Assembly (NCBI GenBank): GCA_964487685.1
Contig: CAZASA010000017.1
Coordinates: 1 to 36,643, forward strand
Direction of reading: 5' to 3'
Length of the DNA: 36,643 nucleotides
Source: JABDGZ01 sp964487685
GTDB lineage: Bacteria; Omnitrophota; Gorgyraeia; Zapsychrales; Fredricksoniimonadaceae
In this document: positions 1 through 7,879 of the stretch, one piece after another
Position numbering within the stretch: the first letter of the stretch is position 1
How the letters are laid out: each line of letters starts with the position of its first letter
Translations under genes and position numbers: made by a program
Notes under the pieces: generated by a model
Databases searched by the model: none
What the model was told of the DNA's origin: nothing
Seen by the model: only the letters and a program-made list of their open reading frames with translations

Positions 1-1
1 G

Positions 2-100
2 GTCCCTATGGGAATAATGATCGATGTCCAATTCCTGGATGAAGGGCAAGTCTTTCATATGCGCAGATTCATGATCATACCCGTCGGAGGAGGCATATGA
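2..100 (+). CDS. C-terminal end of a GspJ-like pseudopilin (partial)
   Basis: An open frame enters from the left edge and stops with TGA at 98-100. The 32 visible residues include PMGIMIDVQF and a final MRRFMIIPVGGG. This is the kind of ending seen in minor pseudopilins of the GspI/GspJ type, where a Pro-x-x-I/V-x-I/L-x-I/V strand is followed by a hydrophobic strand. The stop overlaps the next start as ATGA, so the two genes are translationally coupled, and that gene is gspK-like, which normally follows gspJ. The family call rests mostly on this context. The N-terminal prepilin motif lies outside the window. Confidence 0.6.
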   Translation, partial: VPMGIMIDVQFLDEGQVFHMRRFMIIPVGGGI

Positions 101-1116
101 GGACAGGCAGGAATCGCGGCATGGTGCTGATCTTCGCCTTGTGGGTGCTGGGGATCCTGACGATTTTGGCGGTCAGTTTGGCTGCGGGGATACGTCAAAA
201 GATCACCCTGATCGGCCGTCTTGATGAACGCAGCCGGATGAATTATCTGCTGCAGGCAGCGGTAAAAAAGACCGCGGGGTATATCCATTTACAGATGGAA
301 GATTCTTCTTTTGAATTTACGCCGACTGTCAAAGCGCACCTGCTTAACAATACCGATGCATTGACCAGGATAGATTTTAAATATGACAGTGCCGGTGTCG
401 GCTATCTTATATCAACAGGGGATAAAGATACTGAGTTGCGCTGGGGAGTGGTGGATGAAGAAAGCAAGATCAATCTCAACAAGACCGACCCCATGACCTT
501 GATCGCTCTATTGTCCAATGCGCTTTCACTCAATGAAGAGCAGGCGACCAAGCTGGCGCGTTCCCTGTTGGATTGGCGGCTTTATGGTGAGAGCGAGATC
601 AATGGTTTTTTCAGCGACGATTATTATGCCAATTTGCAGTATCCTTACCTTAAAAAGAATGCCCCTTATGAAAATTTGGATGAGATATTGTTGGTTAAGG
701 GAGTGGATAAAGCGACTTTTGACAAAATAGCACCTTATGTGACGGTCTACGGCCAAGGGGCAGTGAATATCAATACGGCCTCAAAAGAAGTTCTTGAGGC
801 CTTGGGCATCTCCGAAGCACTGGCGGACAAGATCTTCAGGTTTCGCCGCGGCAAGGACGGGATAGAAGCAACAGGGGATGACCATGTTTTTACCAAGACC
901 TTTGAGATCGCGGCGGATATAAATGCCGTGGTTGCTTTGACCTTGGATGAGACACGCTTGATCGATTCCCTGAATGCTAAGGGGGTTTTAGGTGCGAATT
1001 CCTATTATTATTTTATTGAGGCTACGGGAAAGCTTTCCAATAAGCCAACGACAAGGACAGTACGGGCGGTTTATTCTTCCCGAGACGATAAAATCGTCTA
1101 TTGGAAAGAGAGATAA
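97..1116 (+). CDS. gspK: General secretion pathway protein K-like minor pseudopilin
   Basis: This 339-residue protein begins with a short basic stretch, then RGMVLIFALWVLGIL, a class III signal/transmembrane helix of the GspK type (residues about 8-32). GspK caps the pseudopilus tip together with GspI and GspJ in type II secretion. The middle carries the family phrase WGVVDEESKINLNKTD (about residues 112-128), followed by helical stretches and GAVNINTASKEVLEALGI (about 223-240), a helix-hairpin-helix-like segment typical of GspK. Length is normal for the family. The start at 97 has a strong GGAGGAGG ribosome site just upstream and overlaps the previous stop. As in GspK proteins generally, position +5 of the mature helix is not Glu. 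The next genes encode the inner-membrane assembly platform. Confidence 0.88.
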   Translation: MRTGRNRGMVLIFALWVLGILTILAVSLAAGIRQKITLIGRLDERSRMNYLLQAAVKKTAGYIHLQMEDSSFEFTPTVKAHLLNNTDALTRIDFKYDSAGVGYLISTGDKDTELRWGVVDEESKINLNKTDPMTLIALLSNALSLNEEQATKLARSLLDWRLYGESEINGFFSDDYYANLQYPYLKKNAPYENLDEILLVKGVDKATFDKIAPYVTVYGQGAVNINTASKEVLEALGISEALADKIFRFRRGKDGIEATGDDHVFTKTFEIAADINAVVALTLDETRLIDSLNAKGVLGANSYYYFIEATGKLSNKPTTRTVRAVYSSRDDKIVYWKER

Positions 1117-1126
1117 AATATTTTTT

Positions 1127-1156
1127 TTAATGGTAAGTCCCAAAAAAAGTTATAAT
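1127..1156 (+). promoter_or_regulatory. Possible internal sigma-70 promoter upstream of pilM
   Basis: In the 63-base gap after gspK, a perfect TATAAT lies at 1151-1156. A weak -35 candidate, TTAATG at 1127-1132, is 18 bases upstream. Transcription would start about 20 bases before the ATG at 1180. The -35 matches only three of six consensus bases, and the region is A/T rich, so this may be fortuitous. Confidence 0.35.
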
Positions 1157-1179
1157 AAAATCAAATCCCCGGAGCAACC

Positions 1180-2655
1180 ATGTTCGGCGCAGATAAAAAG
1201 TTTTTGAGCATTTCGATCAATGATGGCATTATCAAGGCTGTTCAATCCAGCGCATCCCAAAATTTGGAAAAGGCAGCCCGCGCATCCTTTACGGCATTGC
1301 CCGGTTCTCCCGAAGCTATTGATGCGCTAAAGGCCGTGCTGGCTCCCTTTAACCGTAAGCTTCCGGTGGTCTGTGTCATCCCGGCAAGCGCTGTCACTGC
1401 CAAGAATATTGAAGTCCCCTCCGCAGACCCTGACGAGATCAAATCGATCATTAATTTACAAGCCAGCCGCCACACGCCCTATTCCCGGGAAGAGGTATTG
1501 ATCAGCTATATCAATTTAGGCATGAATGCTTCCAACAATACCCGTTTACTGATGGTGATCGTCCATCGCGACATTGTCAAGGAAAGGGTCCAGGCCTTAG
1601 AAAGGGCGGGGCTGGAACCGGAGAAGATCATTTTTGCCCCGGAAGCCCAGGCACGCTTTTATGCCAAGGCGTTAAATATCAAGAAAGACGAGACCCGCGG
1701 CATCATTGATTTTTCACTCAATGCCGCCAGTTACATCGTCATTGCTAAGGGGTCCTTGCTTTTCGAAAGGCATATCCCCGTTGGTATCAAAGCGATCAAA
1801 GAAGGAGGGGATGTTTCAGCGAAACTGCAGGAAGAGATCAAGAAATCCATGGATGCCTTTATGCAGGAAGACGGCAATCAAGCGCCGTCGGCTTATGTAG
1901 TGACCACCGGCCATCCGGCGGTCATGGCCATTCTGCCGGCCCTCAAAGAAAATTTGAAGATCGACCTTCAGGTCAAGGTTTACACAGATTTCATCAAGGG
2001 ACCTGCGGACCTGCGCAAGAAAATACAGGGCGATGAGGATGATGATTCCTATCTGGATGTGGTGGCCCCGGCGTCAACAGTGTCAAAATGCGAGATCAAC
2101 CTGATGCCTGAAGAGATGGTCCTAAAGAAAATGGTGGACCGTCAAAGCCAGGAAGTGAGCAAATCCGGTGTTGCCGCGGTCATCATCATGGCGATCATCG
2201 GTGCCATGATCATGAGCAATATTTATTTTAAGGACACGTATTTAAATAAGAATTTACGGGAACATTATGCTCCCCAAATTGCACAGGTCAAGATGCTTGA
2301 GGAGAAGATGTTAAAGACCAAGCTGGTGCACGATTATATCAAGAGCCGCATGTTGTCCTTGAATATCATCAATGGGCTTTATGACATTACCCCGCATACG
2401 ATCTACCTGAACAATATTGCCGTTGATGATGACGGTACTATCACCATCGACGGCATATCGGAGACCATGGCGCTGGTGTATTCCTATGTCAAATCGATCG
2501 ATGATTCCTCCATGTTCAAGGAGGCTAAGCTTAAATCAACCGCAACAAAAAAGGACAATGGCAAGGATGTCGCTTCCTTTAACATTGAGTTTAAACTTCA
2601 CTCTGTCACCGATGCCACGGCCACAGGTACCCAAGCCGGCACAGGAGGGGCATGA
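1180..2655 (+). CDS. PilM-PilN fusion (GspL-like) assembly-platform protein
   Basis: The 491-residue protein has an N-terminal actin-like fold of the PilM/GspL type (residues about 1-320). Its first phosphate loop is degenerate (SISINDGIIKAV instead of DIGSSSVKAV), and the EVPSADPDEIKSII stretch matches PilM proteins. A single membrane helix (about 328-350, AAVIIMAIIGAMIMS) is followed by a periplasmic PilN-like domain with coiled start and the strand pair TIYLNNIAVDDDGTITIDG (about 408-426). PilM is normally a cytoplasmic protein and PilN a separate bitopic protein. Here they form one chain, as in GspL of type II secretion. A GGAG ribosome site precedes ATG 1180. The stop overlaps pilO as ATGA. 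It probably links the cytoplasmic ATPase to the pseudopilus platform. Confidence 0.85.
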   Translation: MFGADKKFLSISINDGIIKAVQSSASQNLEKAARASFTALPGSPEAIDALKAVLAPFNRKLPVVCVIPASAVTAKNIEVPSADPDEIKSIINLQASRHTPYSREEVLISYINLGMNASNNTRLLMVIVHRDIVKERVQALERAGLEPEKIIFAPEAQARFYAKALNIKKDETRGIIDFSLNAASYIVIAKGSLLFERHIPVGIKAIKEGGDVSAKLQEEIKKSMDAFMQEDGNQAPSAYVVTTGHPAVMAILPALKENLKIDLQVKVYTDFIKGPADLRKKIQGDEDDDSYLDVVAPASTVSKCEINLMPEEMVLKKMVDRQSQEVSKSGVAAVIIMAIIGAMIMSNIYFKDTYLNKNLREHYAPQIAQVKMLEEKMLKTKLVHDYIKSRMLSLNIINGLYDITPHTIYLNNIAVDDDGTITIDGISETMALVYSYVKSIDDSSMFKEAKLKSTATKKDNGKDVASFNIEFKLHSVTDATATGTQAGTGGA

Positions 2656-3269
2656 ACGAGATCAATAAATTCATCGCTGGCCTTAATGATAACCAAAAGA
2701 AATTATTGGTGGCTGCCGTGGTGTTCGTGATCGCGGCCCTTTTTGACCGATTATTGATCGACCCTACAATGACGCGTTTGTCCACGATCCAAGAGGAGAT
2801 CACCAAGGAAGAAGCGACCATCAAGCAGGACATGCATTTTTTGAAGTATCAAAAGCGCATCATCCAGGAGAGCAAGGAGATCAATCCTTTCTTGACTAAA
2901 AAAATATTGACTGAAAATGAGACGATCGCGGCCTTCCTCAATAAGATCCAAAGCTTGGCCAGCCAAATGAAGGTCAATTTGATCAAGATCAATCCTAATC
3001 CGGGAGAGCAGGACACGGATTATTGGAAATACCAGGCTGACCTGGAATGTTCCGGTGAATTGCCGGATATTATTTCATTTATGCACGCGATCAACGCGGA
3101 CACAGACCTGATGAAGGTCGATAAGTTCAATTTTAGCGGCAAGAAATCTGATACCAATGAGATCAAAGCTGCCATGACCATTGAGAAGGTCGTGATAACA
3201 CTTAAACCCATGCCACCCAAGGCCCAAAATGATAATAGCTCAACAGCTGCCGCGCCGGTTAAGCCTTAA
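2652..3269 (+). CDS. pilO: PilO/GspM-like inner-membrane platform protein
   Basis: This 205-residue bitopic protein has a short cytoplasmic start, one membrane helix (about residues 15-36, KLLVAAVVFVIAALFDRLLI), a coiled-coil (about 40-75) and a C-terminal ferredoxin-like domain (about 95-190). It ends in a low-complexity Ser/Ala/Pro tail. That is the standard PilO/GspM arrangement. It overlaps the PilM-PilN fusion by four bases, so the two are translationally coupled and likely form the PilN-PilO type heterodimer. The stop codon at 3267-3269 is the first base of a long inverted repeat that could end transcription here. Assignment rests on topology, size and gene order because sequence conservation in this family is low. 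Confidence 0.78.
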   Translation: MNEINKFIAGLNDNQKKLLVAAVVFVIAALFDRLLIDPTMTRLSTIQEEITKEEATIKQDMHFLKYQKRIIQESKEINPFLTKKILTENETIAAFLNKIQSLASQMKVNLIKINPNPGEQDTDYWKYQADLECSGELPDIISFMHAINADTDLMKVDKFNFSGKKSDTNEIKAAMTIEKVVITLKPMPPKAQNDNSSTAAAPVKP

Positions 3270-4041
3270 AAAACCGGGACACATTGAATTAATTTTTTGT
3301 CTTTGTTTATTCCTATTAATTCAATGTGTCCCGGTTTTTGCCCAGATGGAAGGCCTTCGGGACCTTTATGAAAAAGCGGTTAATGCTTATAATAAACAAC
3401 AGTATGCCCAGGCTATTGAATTTTATGGGCAGATCATCAAAACTGTTCCAACCTTTGCTCCGGCCTATAATGGGATGGCCCTGGCTAATCAGGCGGCCTC
3501 AGGGGATGAAAATAAGACCATTGAATATTTAAAGAAGGCCATTAGTTATGACCCTAAGCTGGCCCTGGCCTATGATAACCTTGGACGGATCTATTACAGC
3601 CGCCAGGACGTGGACAATGCCGAAATATATTTTAAAAAAGCGTTGATGGTAGACCCGACGATCAGCAGTTCTCAATTATGTCTGGCGTGGATCAATTTAC
3701 TCGTCAGGTCAAAGCCGGTAACCGCTATTAAATATTTTAAAATGGTTTTGAAGACCACCAAGGACAGTAAAATATATTACGGTTTGGGTCAGGCCTATTT
3801 TGCGAGCAATCAACGCTCCGAGGCCATGGACATGATCACGAAATTGTATGAGCTGGGAGAAGATGAACTGGCTGGCCGCCTGGAGAAGTCCTTGCGGGAG
3901 AATAGTGTCGTCAACACTTCCGTTGATACCGGCCTTGGCAATCCATCCCAGCCGCCCCCCGGTTTAGGCCCGCTGGCCCCCACCCCTGATAAACCGACGG
4001 GCACCAAGGTGCATCTGCGCGGTAAATTGTCAGATTATTAA
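3229..4041 (+). CDS. Exported TPR-repeat protein
   Basis: The 270-residue protein has a basic N-region with R9, R10, K14 and K15, then a hydrophobic core and a likely signal peptidase site at VFA-Q (residue 38). About four or five tetratricopeptide repeats follow (about residues 42-220; for example YAQAIEFYGQII and LALAYDNLGRIYYSRQDVDNAEIYFKKAL). The tail is Pro-rich. TPR proteins scaffold protein complexes, and next to pseudopilus genes it may be a pilotin or assembly factor, which is inference. The start at 3229 overlaps pilO by 41 bases and has only a weak AAGG upstream. The next in-frame ATG (3346) would drop the signal peptide, so 3229 is preferred. Residues 14-37 are encoded by a perfect inverted repeat. 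Confidence 0.82.
   Translation: MIIAQQLPRRLSLKKPGHIELIFCLCLFLLIQCVPVFAQMEGLRDLYEKAVNAYNKQQYAQAIEFYGQIIKTVPTFAPAYNGMALANQAASGDENKTIEYLKKAISYDPKLALAYDNLGRIYYSRQDVDNAEIYFKKALMVDPTISSSQLCLAWINLLVRSKPVTAIKYFKMVLKTTKDSKIYYGLGQAYFASNQRSEAMDMITKLYELGEDELAGRLEKSLRENSVVNTSVDTGLGNPSQPPPGLGPLAPTPDKPTGTKVHLRGKLSDY
3269..3339. repeat. Perfect 25-bp inverted repeat, REP-like or terminator-like
   Basis: The arms at 3269-3293 and 3315-3339 are exact reverse complements, separated by a 21-base loop. The arms carry ACCGGGACACATT and its complement AATGTGTCCCGGT, and the right arm ends in five T. It starts inside the pilO stop codon. Structurally it could act as an intrinsic terminator on RNA from the plus strand. 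From memory, palindromes with a GGGACAC core are common beside Y1-type (RAYT) transposases, but I could not check copy number. It lies wholly inside the reading frame of the TPR protein. Confidence 0.85.
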
Positions 4042-4050
4042 TAACAATGA

Positions 4051-6486
4051 TTAGTAAATGACCTTGAAGACTTTGATCCGGGTGCGGCCGGTAAGGTCAC
4101 GGCTTAGAACAAGCGGTTTGAAATAATTCAGGCCCTGTCCGTCGAAGTAATAAAGTTTCATGATCAAAGAATTAGCCAGGGAGCGGTCCATAAGCCTGGC
4201 GCCGTATTGGCCTTCTTGCTGGAATAAAACCACGGAATAGTTCAGGCTGCCTTGAGGATTGACATGTTCCATGACCTTGCCATCTTTCAGGTAGATGACG
4301 CTCATCGGCTGGCCTTCACCGTATTGGGAGGACTTGATGGAAGCGTCCATCGTATCCAGGTCAATGGTCAGGTCTTCACGGAAAAGTAATTGATGTTTAT
4401 TTTCTCCCATCAGCCCCAGGACTTCACTGTACTTGGGCGGCCCTCCCACCGTATACCATAAATAATTGATAAAATCAGGCGAGTTGTGGCCAGGCACATC
4501 ATGCAGCATTTCGGGGTTGGCATTGATCTCTTCGATCTTTTTAATGTTCCAGCGCCCGGTAAAGGCGATCATGATCGTATCATCTACAAGCTCGGTGTAG
4601 ACTAAAATATAACTATGCGGGATCTTATCATGGGTCATGGATAAAAGGGTTTGGATCTGATCATCGGGGAGAATGCCTTTGAGCGTTTGGGCGGCATCGG
4701 TTTTATCTTCAGAAACGATACTCAAGAGCAACGTGACGGCATCCGAAAGTTTTAATCCGCAGCGGACAAGATATTCCGCGGGCGTATTGCCGCTGGCATT
4801 AATCATCCGCAAGATCCCGCGAGACTGGGCTTCATCCTGGGACAAGAACATATTGGCCATCCAATAACCTACGGCACCCTGGTCGAGCGAAGCCCCGTCA
4901 AAGGGCACACTGCGCTGAGCTATGGCCTTGATAAAATGTCCGGGGGCCCACCAGGTATTAACAATGCTGTCCGTTGGCGTATCAGTCTTGATTTTGGTCA
5001 ACGCATCTTCCCATGTCGAATTATAAATGGGGGTCAACACCATTTGGATGTCCCGGGAAGCATTAAAAAGGACCAGGACAGCCAATATCCCGGCCAATGG
5101 CAGGCCAATGGAACGCATACTGATAAAACGGTTGACCGCCGCGGCAGACAAGATGCTAAGAGGGATGGTGGTAAAAAGGATGAACCTTTCCCCGTTTAAA
5201 CCAAGGGTCATGGTTACTAAAAGAAAGATCGTCAAGATCAATGTGTCAATGGCGTGGGCTTGACGGAAATTCCTGAAGGCCGTGCGCAGGCTATAGACCC
5301 AGCCGCCCAAGGCCAGTAACATAAGAATGGGGCCGCCGACTTGGCCGGTGAGATGCAGAAAACCCGGTTTTTTCAATTCACCGACGGTCATGAACAGGTT
5401 GGGCCATAAATCCAGGCCGCGATGGGTGAATTTTCTTAATTCGCCGAAACCTTCCTTGAAGAGGATGAAGAAATCTTGAAAGGAAAAGCATAGACTTACG
5501 ATCAGCAGGGTGGTGGCAATAAATATGGATAAGAACATTAAATTCTGGCGGGCATGGACGTTGTCCTTTTTTAAATAAAAATTATAGACAGCCGTTCCTA
5601 CAGCACAGGCCATGCCCATAAAGAACAATAATCCCCAGCCTTGCCAGAATAACGCATAGATCGACAGGGTGATCCCAAAAATGACCGCCCATAGATAGCT
5701 TTCTTTCTTTGACGTGGCCCTTAACGCTAAAAACAGGCAACCCAGCAGTAATAAAGGAAAAAGAATATTGTAGGGATCGGTCCGGTACCAGCCTAAAGCT
5801 CCCCGTTTAAGATTGATGGGCGCCATGACCAAGAACAAGGCCCCTATAAATGAAGCGATCACCGAATAATTAAGCACCCGGCAGACCCATAAAAATGCGA
5901 TCAATATCAAAGAGTAGGTAAATAGCGGCGTATAAGCCACCGCTGACATCAGAGGTATGTTCCCATCAAAGAGCTGCAGGAATTTGTAGATCGCAAAACC
6001 CCAATAAGGGTGCAGGGTAAAAGGCTGCCAAAAGCCAAAGGGGGCACACATGAGGGGATTAAAGTATTTACTTCCTTTAATAGTATCCGCGATGCGCCCT
6101 TTGGTGACGATATTCTCGGTTAAATTATAAAAATCAAATGGATCCGATTCCAGGAGATAGATCTTTTGAGGTTCATTGGATTGACTGGCCAGGCTTAATG
6201 TGACCCTGTTGATGGCATCCATGATCTTTTGTTTATCATTATGCATGGTTTCATTGAGTTTTTCGTCGGCCATATGGTCGGCCAGGGCAGGAGGCATCGT
6301 TGGCGCTTCTTCAATAAATTGCTTGAGATAGGTCTGCTTGATATTGTAGATGACCATCAATGTCGCTTTGTCGCGGGCATCGTCCCACATATGCGCGCGC
6401 AAAGGATAAAGGCGGATGTAAGAGCTAAGGGTGACCAACACCACCCAAGCCACCACCCACGGCCAAAATTTATTTTTTTTGTTCAT
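4051..6486 (-). CDS. STT3/AglB/PglB-type oligosaccharyltransferase-like membrane protein
   Basis: The 811-residue protein has a large multi-span membrane half and a soluble C-terminal half, as in STT3-family N-glycosyltransferases, which move a lipid-linked glycan to Asn on exported proteins. Visible family features are the D115-P-F-D118 metal motif, the R-T-D-P-Y segment at 235-239, TVGE at 367-370 in the position of the SVSE/TIXE loop, and WWAPG at 512-516 in place of WWDxG. The start at 6486 (MNKKNKFW) gives a proper cytoplasmic N-terminus and first helix. A longer frame to 6684 would add 66 unconvincing residues overlapping the protease gene. It has no clear ribosome site and sits 13 bases after the protease stop, so it probably depends on that gene for expression. 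The glycan donor genes are not in the window. Confidence 0.82.
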   Translation of the reverse strand: MNKKNKFWPWVVAWVVLVTLSSYIRLYPLRAHMWDDARDKATLMVIYNIKQTYLKQFIEEAPTMPPALADHMADEKLNETMHNDKQKIMDAINRVTLSLASQSNEPQKIYLLESDPFDFYNLTENIVTKGRIADTIKGSKYFNPLMCAPFGFWQPFTLHPYWGFAIYKFLQLFDGNIPLMSAVAYTPLFTYSLILIAFLWVCRVLNYSVIASFIGALFLVMAPINLKRGALGWYRTDPYNILFPLLLLGCLFLALRATSKKESYLWAVIFGITLSIYALFWQGWGLLFFMGMACAVGTAVYNFYLKKDNVHARQNLMFLSIFIATTLLIVSLCFSFQDFFILFKEGFGELRKFTHRGLDLWPNLFMTVGELKKPGFLHLTGQVGGPILMLLALGGWVYSLRTAFRNFRQAHAIDTLILTIFLLVTMTLGLNGERFILFTTIPLSILSAAAVNRFISMRSIGLPLAGILAVLVLFNASRDIQMVLTPIYNSTWEDALTKIKTDTPTDSIVNTWWAPGHFIKAIAQRSVPFDGASLDQGAVGYWMANMFLSQDEAQSRGILRMINASGNTPAEYLVRCGLKLSDAVTLLLSIVSEDKTDAAQTLKGILPDDQIQTLLSMTHDKIPHSYILVYTELVDDTIMIAFTGRWNIKKIEEINANPEMLHDVPGHNSPDFINYLWYTVGGPPKYSEVLGLMGENKHQLLFREDLTIDLDTMDASIKSSQYGEGQPMSVIYLKDGKVMEHVNPQGSLNYSVVLFQQEGQYGARLMDRSLANSLIMKLYYFDGQGLNYFKPLVLSRDLTGRTRIKVFKVIY

Positions 6487-6499
6487 AGGAGTAAAAGGA

Positions 6500-7189
6500 T
6501 TATGGCATATTTTTTTTATATTGCAAATATTGTTGGTGGATCTTATTGGAGGCGATGGCCAGGCTTGAGTTTTCCTGGGATTCGCGTTTGGCCATGATGA
6601 TCCCCAATAGCCGTCCCTGCTCATCCAAGATGGGCCCTCCGCTGTCCCCATGGAACAGGTCAAGGTCCAATTCCAGGAAATCATTGGTCATGGTCGATTG
6701 GCTCTGCAGGATGCTTTTGATATGGCCTCCCATGATGGATTGATTATCAAGATCTGCATTACCGATCGCAATAATAGGATCTCCGATGTTTGCCAGTGAA
6801 GAATCCGCCCAGCGGACGCTTTTGAGGGGATACGGCGCTTCGATCTTGAGGAAACTGAAATCAAATTCACCCGAAGCAAAAAGGACATTGGCAGGCAATT
6901 TGGTGCCGTCACGCAGGATAACAAATATAAAAGGAGCATGTATAATTGTATGCGTGTTTGTTACAATGATACCGGACGGGTCTATGATGATCCCGGCAGC
7001 TGTCCTATAATAAGTAGCTGTTTGGGGTGGATAACCTGGCATGGTCCTGATCAGTTCAGTCCTGACAGTTACCATGGTGCTTTCTGTTTGTTGGATACGG
7101 TCGATCATCGAGCTTTCTGCTTGGATAATGGATGAACAGCAGAAGCTCATTAATAGCGCTATAGTAATTATCCTTGACGTGCGATACAT
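6500..7189 (-). CDS. Secreted trypsin-like (HtrA-type) serine protease
   Basis: This 229-residue protein has a Sec signal peptide (RIITIALLMSFCCSSIIQA, cleavage near 24). A single chymotrypsin-fold protease domain follows. The triad is visible as H80 in VTNTH, D110 in GEFDFSFL and S183 in HGDSGGPILD. It has no PDZ domain, so it is shorter than DegP/DegS and closer to stand-alone trypsin-like proteins. It is the first gene of a two-gene minus-strand unit with the STT3-like gene 13 bases downstream, which suggests a role on exported or glycosylated proteins (inference). The start at 7189 gives the signal peptide directly. A divergent promoter pair lies between it and the GNAT gene. Confidence 0.88.
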   Translation of the reverse strand: MYRTSRIITIALLMSFCCSSIIQAESSMIDRIQQTESTMVTVRTELIRTMPGYPPQTATYYRTAAGIIIDPSGIIVTNTHTIIHAPFIFVILRDGTKLPANVLFASGEFDFSFLKIEAPYPLKSVRWADSSLANIGDPIIAIGNADLDNQSIMGGHIKSILQSQSTMTNDFLELDLDLFHGDSGGPILDEQGRLLGIIMAKRESQENSSLAIASNKIHQQYLQYKKNMP

Positions 7190-7202
7190 AAGTATTTATT
7201 AT
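7174..7202 (+). promoter_or_regulatory. Sigma-70-like promoter for the GNAT operon
   Basis: TTGACG at 7174-7179 and TATTAT at 7197-7202 are separated by exactly 17 bases, each one mismatch from consensus. Transcription would start near 7209, leaving only about 11 bases before ATG 7220. No Shine-Dalgarno site is visible there, so the message may be nearly leaderless. The -35 lies inside the 5' end of the divergent protease gene. Confidence 0.55.
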
Positions 7203-7219
7203 TCTCTCATAAATTTTTT

Positions 7220-7879
7220 ATGAATAATATAAATATTAGACCTTATGAACAAGGGGACCGCCTTGCTTTGCGTACACTCTGCTGCGATGTGGCAGACCGG
7301 GGAGGCCCAATTGAGAATTTTTTTCCAGACCGTGATGTTGCGGCGGACTTATTGACTAAGTATTATTCGGATTATGAGCCTTGGTCAAGTTTTGTGGCTG
7401 TCTGTGACGGTCGCCTGGTAGGATATGTCAATGGGTGCTTGGATAATCGCCGGTATGGTTTAGTGCAATTTTGGCTATTATTTCCAGCTTTGTTAGTCAA
7501 AGCTTTTAAAAGAGGGGTCTTTTTCAAGCCTGAGGTCCACCAGCTCTTGAAGGGAGTATTAAAGAACTGGCGCAGGCTCCTGGTGTGGCGAAAAGGTTCG
7601 TTCCATAGCCATCAGGGACATTTACATATCGGTATTGCCGGGGATTTTCGTGGCCAGCAAATAGGGCGGCAATTGGTCAACACCCTGGTTGACCATGCAT
7701 CGAAAGCGGGTATCTTTCAATTAGCCGCGTCTGTGCATGACGGAAATAAACCTGCCGGTGTTTTTTTTGAATCCCTGGGTTTCACGGTCCAAGAACGTAA
7801 TCCGATGGTGCTTATCAGGGATGGGAAGGAGGAACATTATCAATCTTTATTGTATGTCAAAACATTTTCGACCCATTAG
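7220..7879 (+). CDS. GNAT-family N-acetyltransferase
   Basis: The 219-residue protein has the GNAT acyl-CoA fold. The acetyl-CoA pyrophosphate loop is visible as RGQQIGRQL at about residues 139-147, after the strand HLHIGIA. The C-terminal half contains the usual late motif with FFESLGFTVQERN (about 178-190). An insertion between the first strands and the CoA loop (about residues 78-128, basic and aromatic) may shape the substrate site. Substrate is unknown. The next gene encodes a secreted deacetylase overlapping by 26 bases, so a sugar or amine substrate in a glycan pathway is possible (inference). ATG 7220 is the first start after the promoter and lacks a ribosome site. Confidence 0.82.
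   Translation: MNNINIRPYEQGDRLALRTLCCDVADRGGPIENFFPDRDVAADLLTKYYSDYEPWSSFVAVCDGRLVGYVNGCLDNRRYGLVQFWLLFPALLVKAFKRGVFFKPEVHQLLKGVLKNWRRLLVWRKGSFHSHQGHLHIGIAGDFRGQQIGRQLVNTLVDHASKAGIFQLAASVHDGNKPAGVFFESLGFTVQERNPMVLIRDGKEEHYQSLLYVKTFSTH
7224..7252 (-). promoter_or_regulatory. Sigma-70-like promoter for the protease-STT3 operon
   Basis: On the minus strand TTGTTC (7252-7247) and TATTAT (7229-7224) are 17 bases apart. Start would be near 7217, with a leader of about 28 bases before the ATG at 7189. The whole promoter lies within the first codons of the divergent GNAT gene, so the two promoters face away from each other across overlapping DNA. Confidence 0.42.

Noticed and set aside
3253..3275. 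Twin-arginine-like RRLSLKK in the TPR protein start
   Set aside because: It lacks the Ser/Thr-R-R-x-F-L-K consensus; an ordinary Sec signal explains it better.
6487..6684. N-terminal extension of 66 residues on the STT3-like frame
   Set aside because: It overlaps the protease gene in another frame, is Trp/Pro-rich and unlike a membrane-protein start; the ATG at 6486 gives a normal first helix.
7737..7853. Longer start for the PIG-L deacetylase
   Set aside because: It would bury a clear signal peptide 39 residues into the protein and lies wholly inside the GNAT gene.
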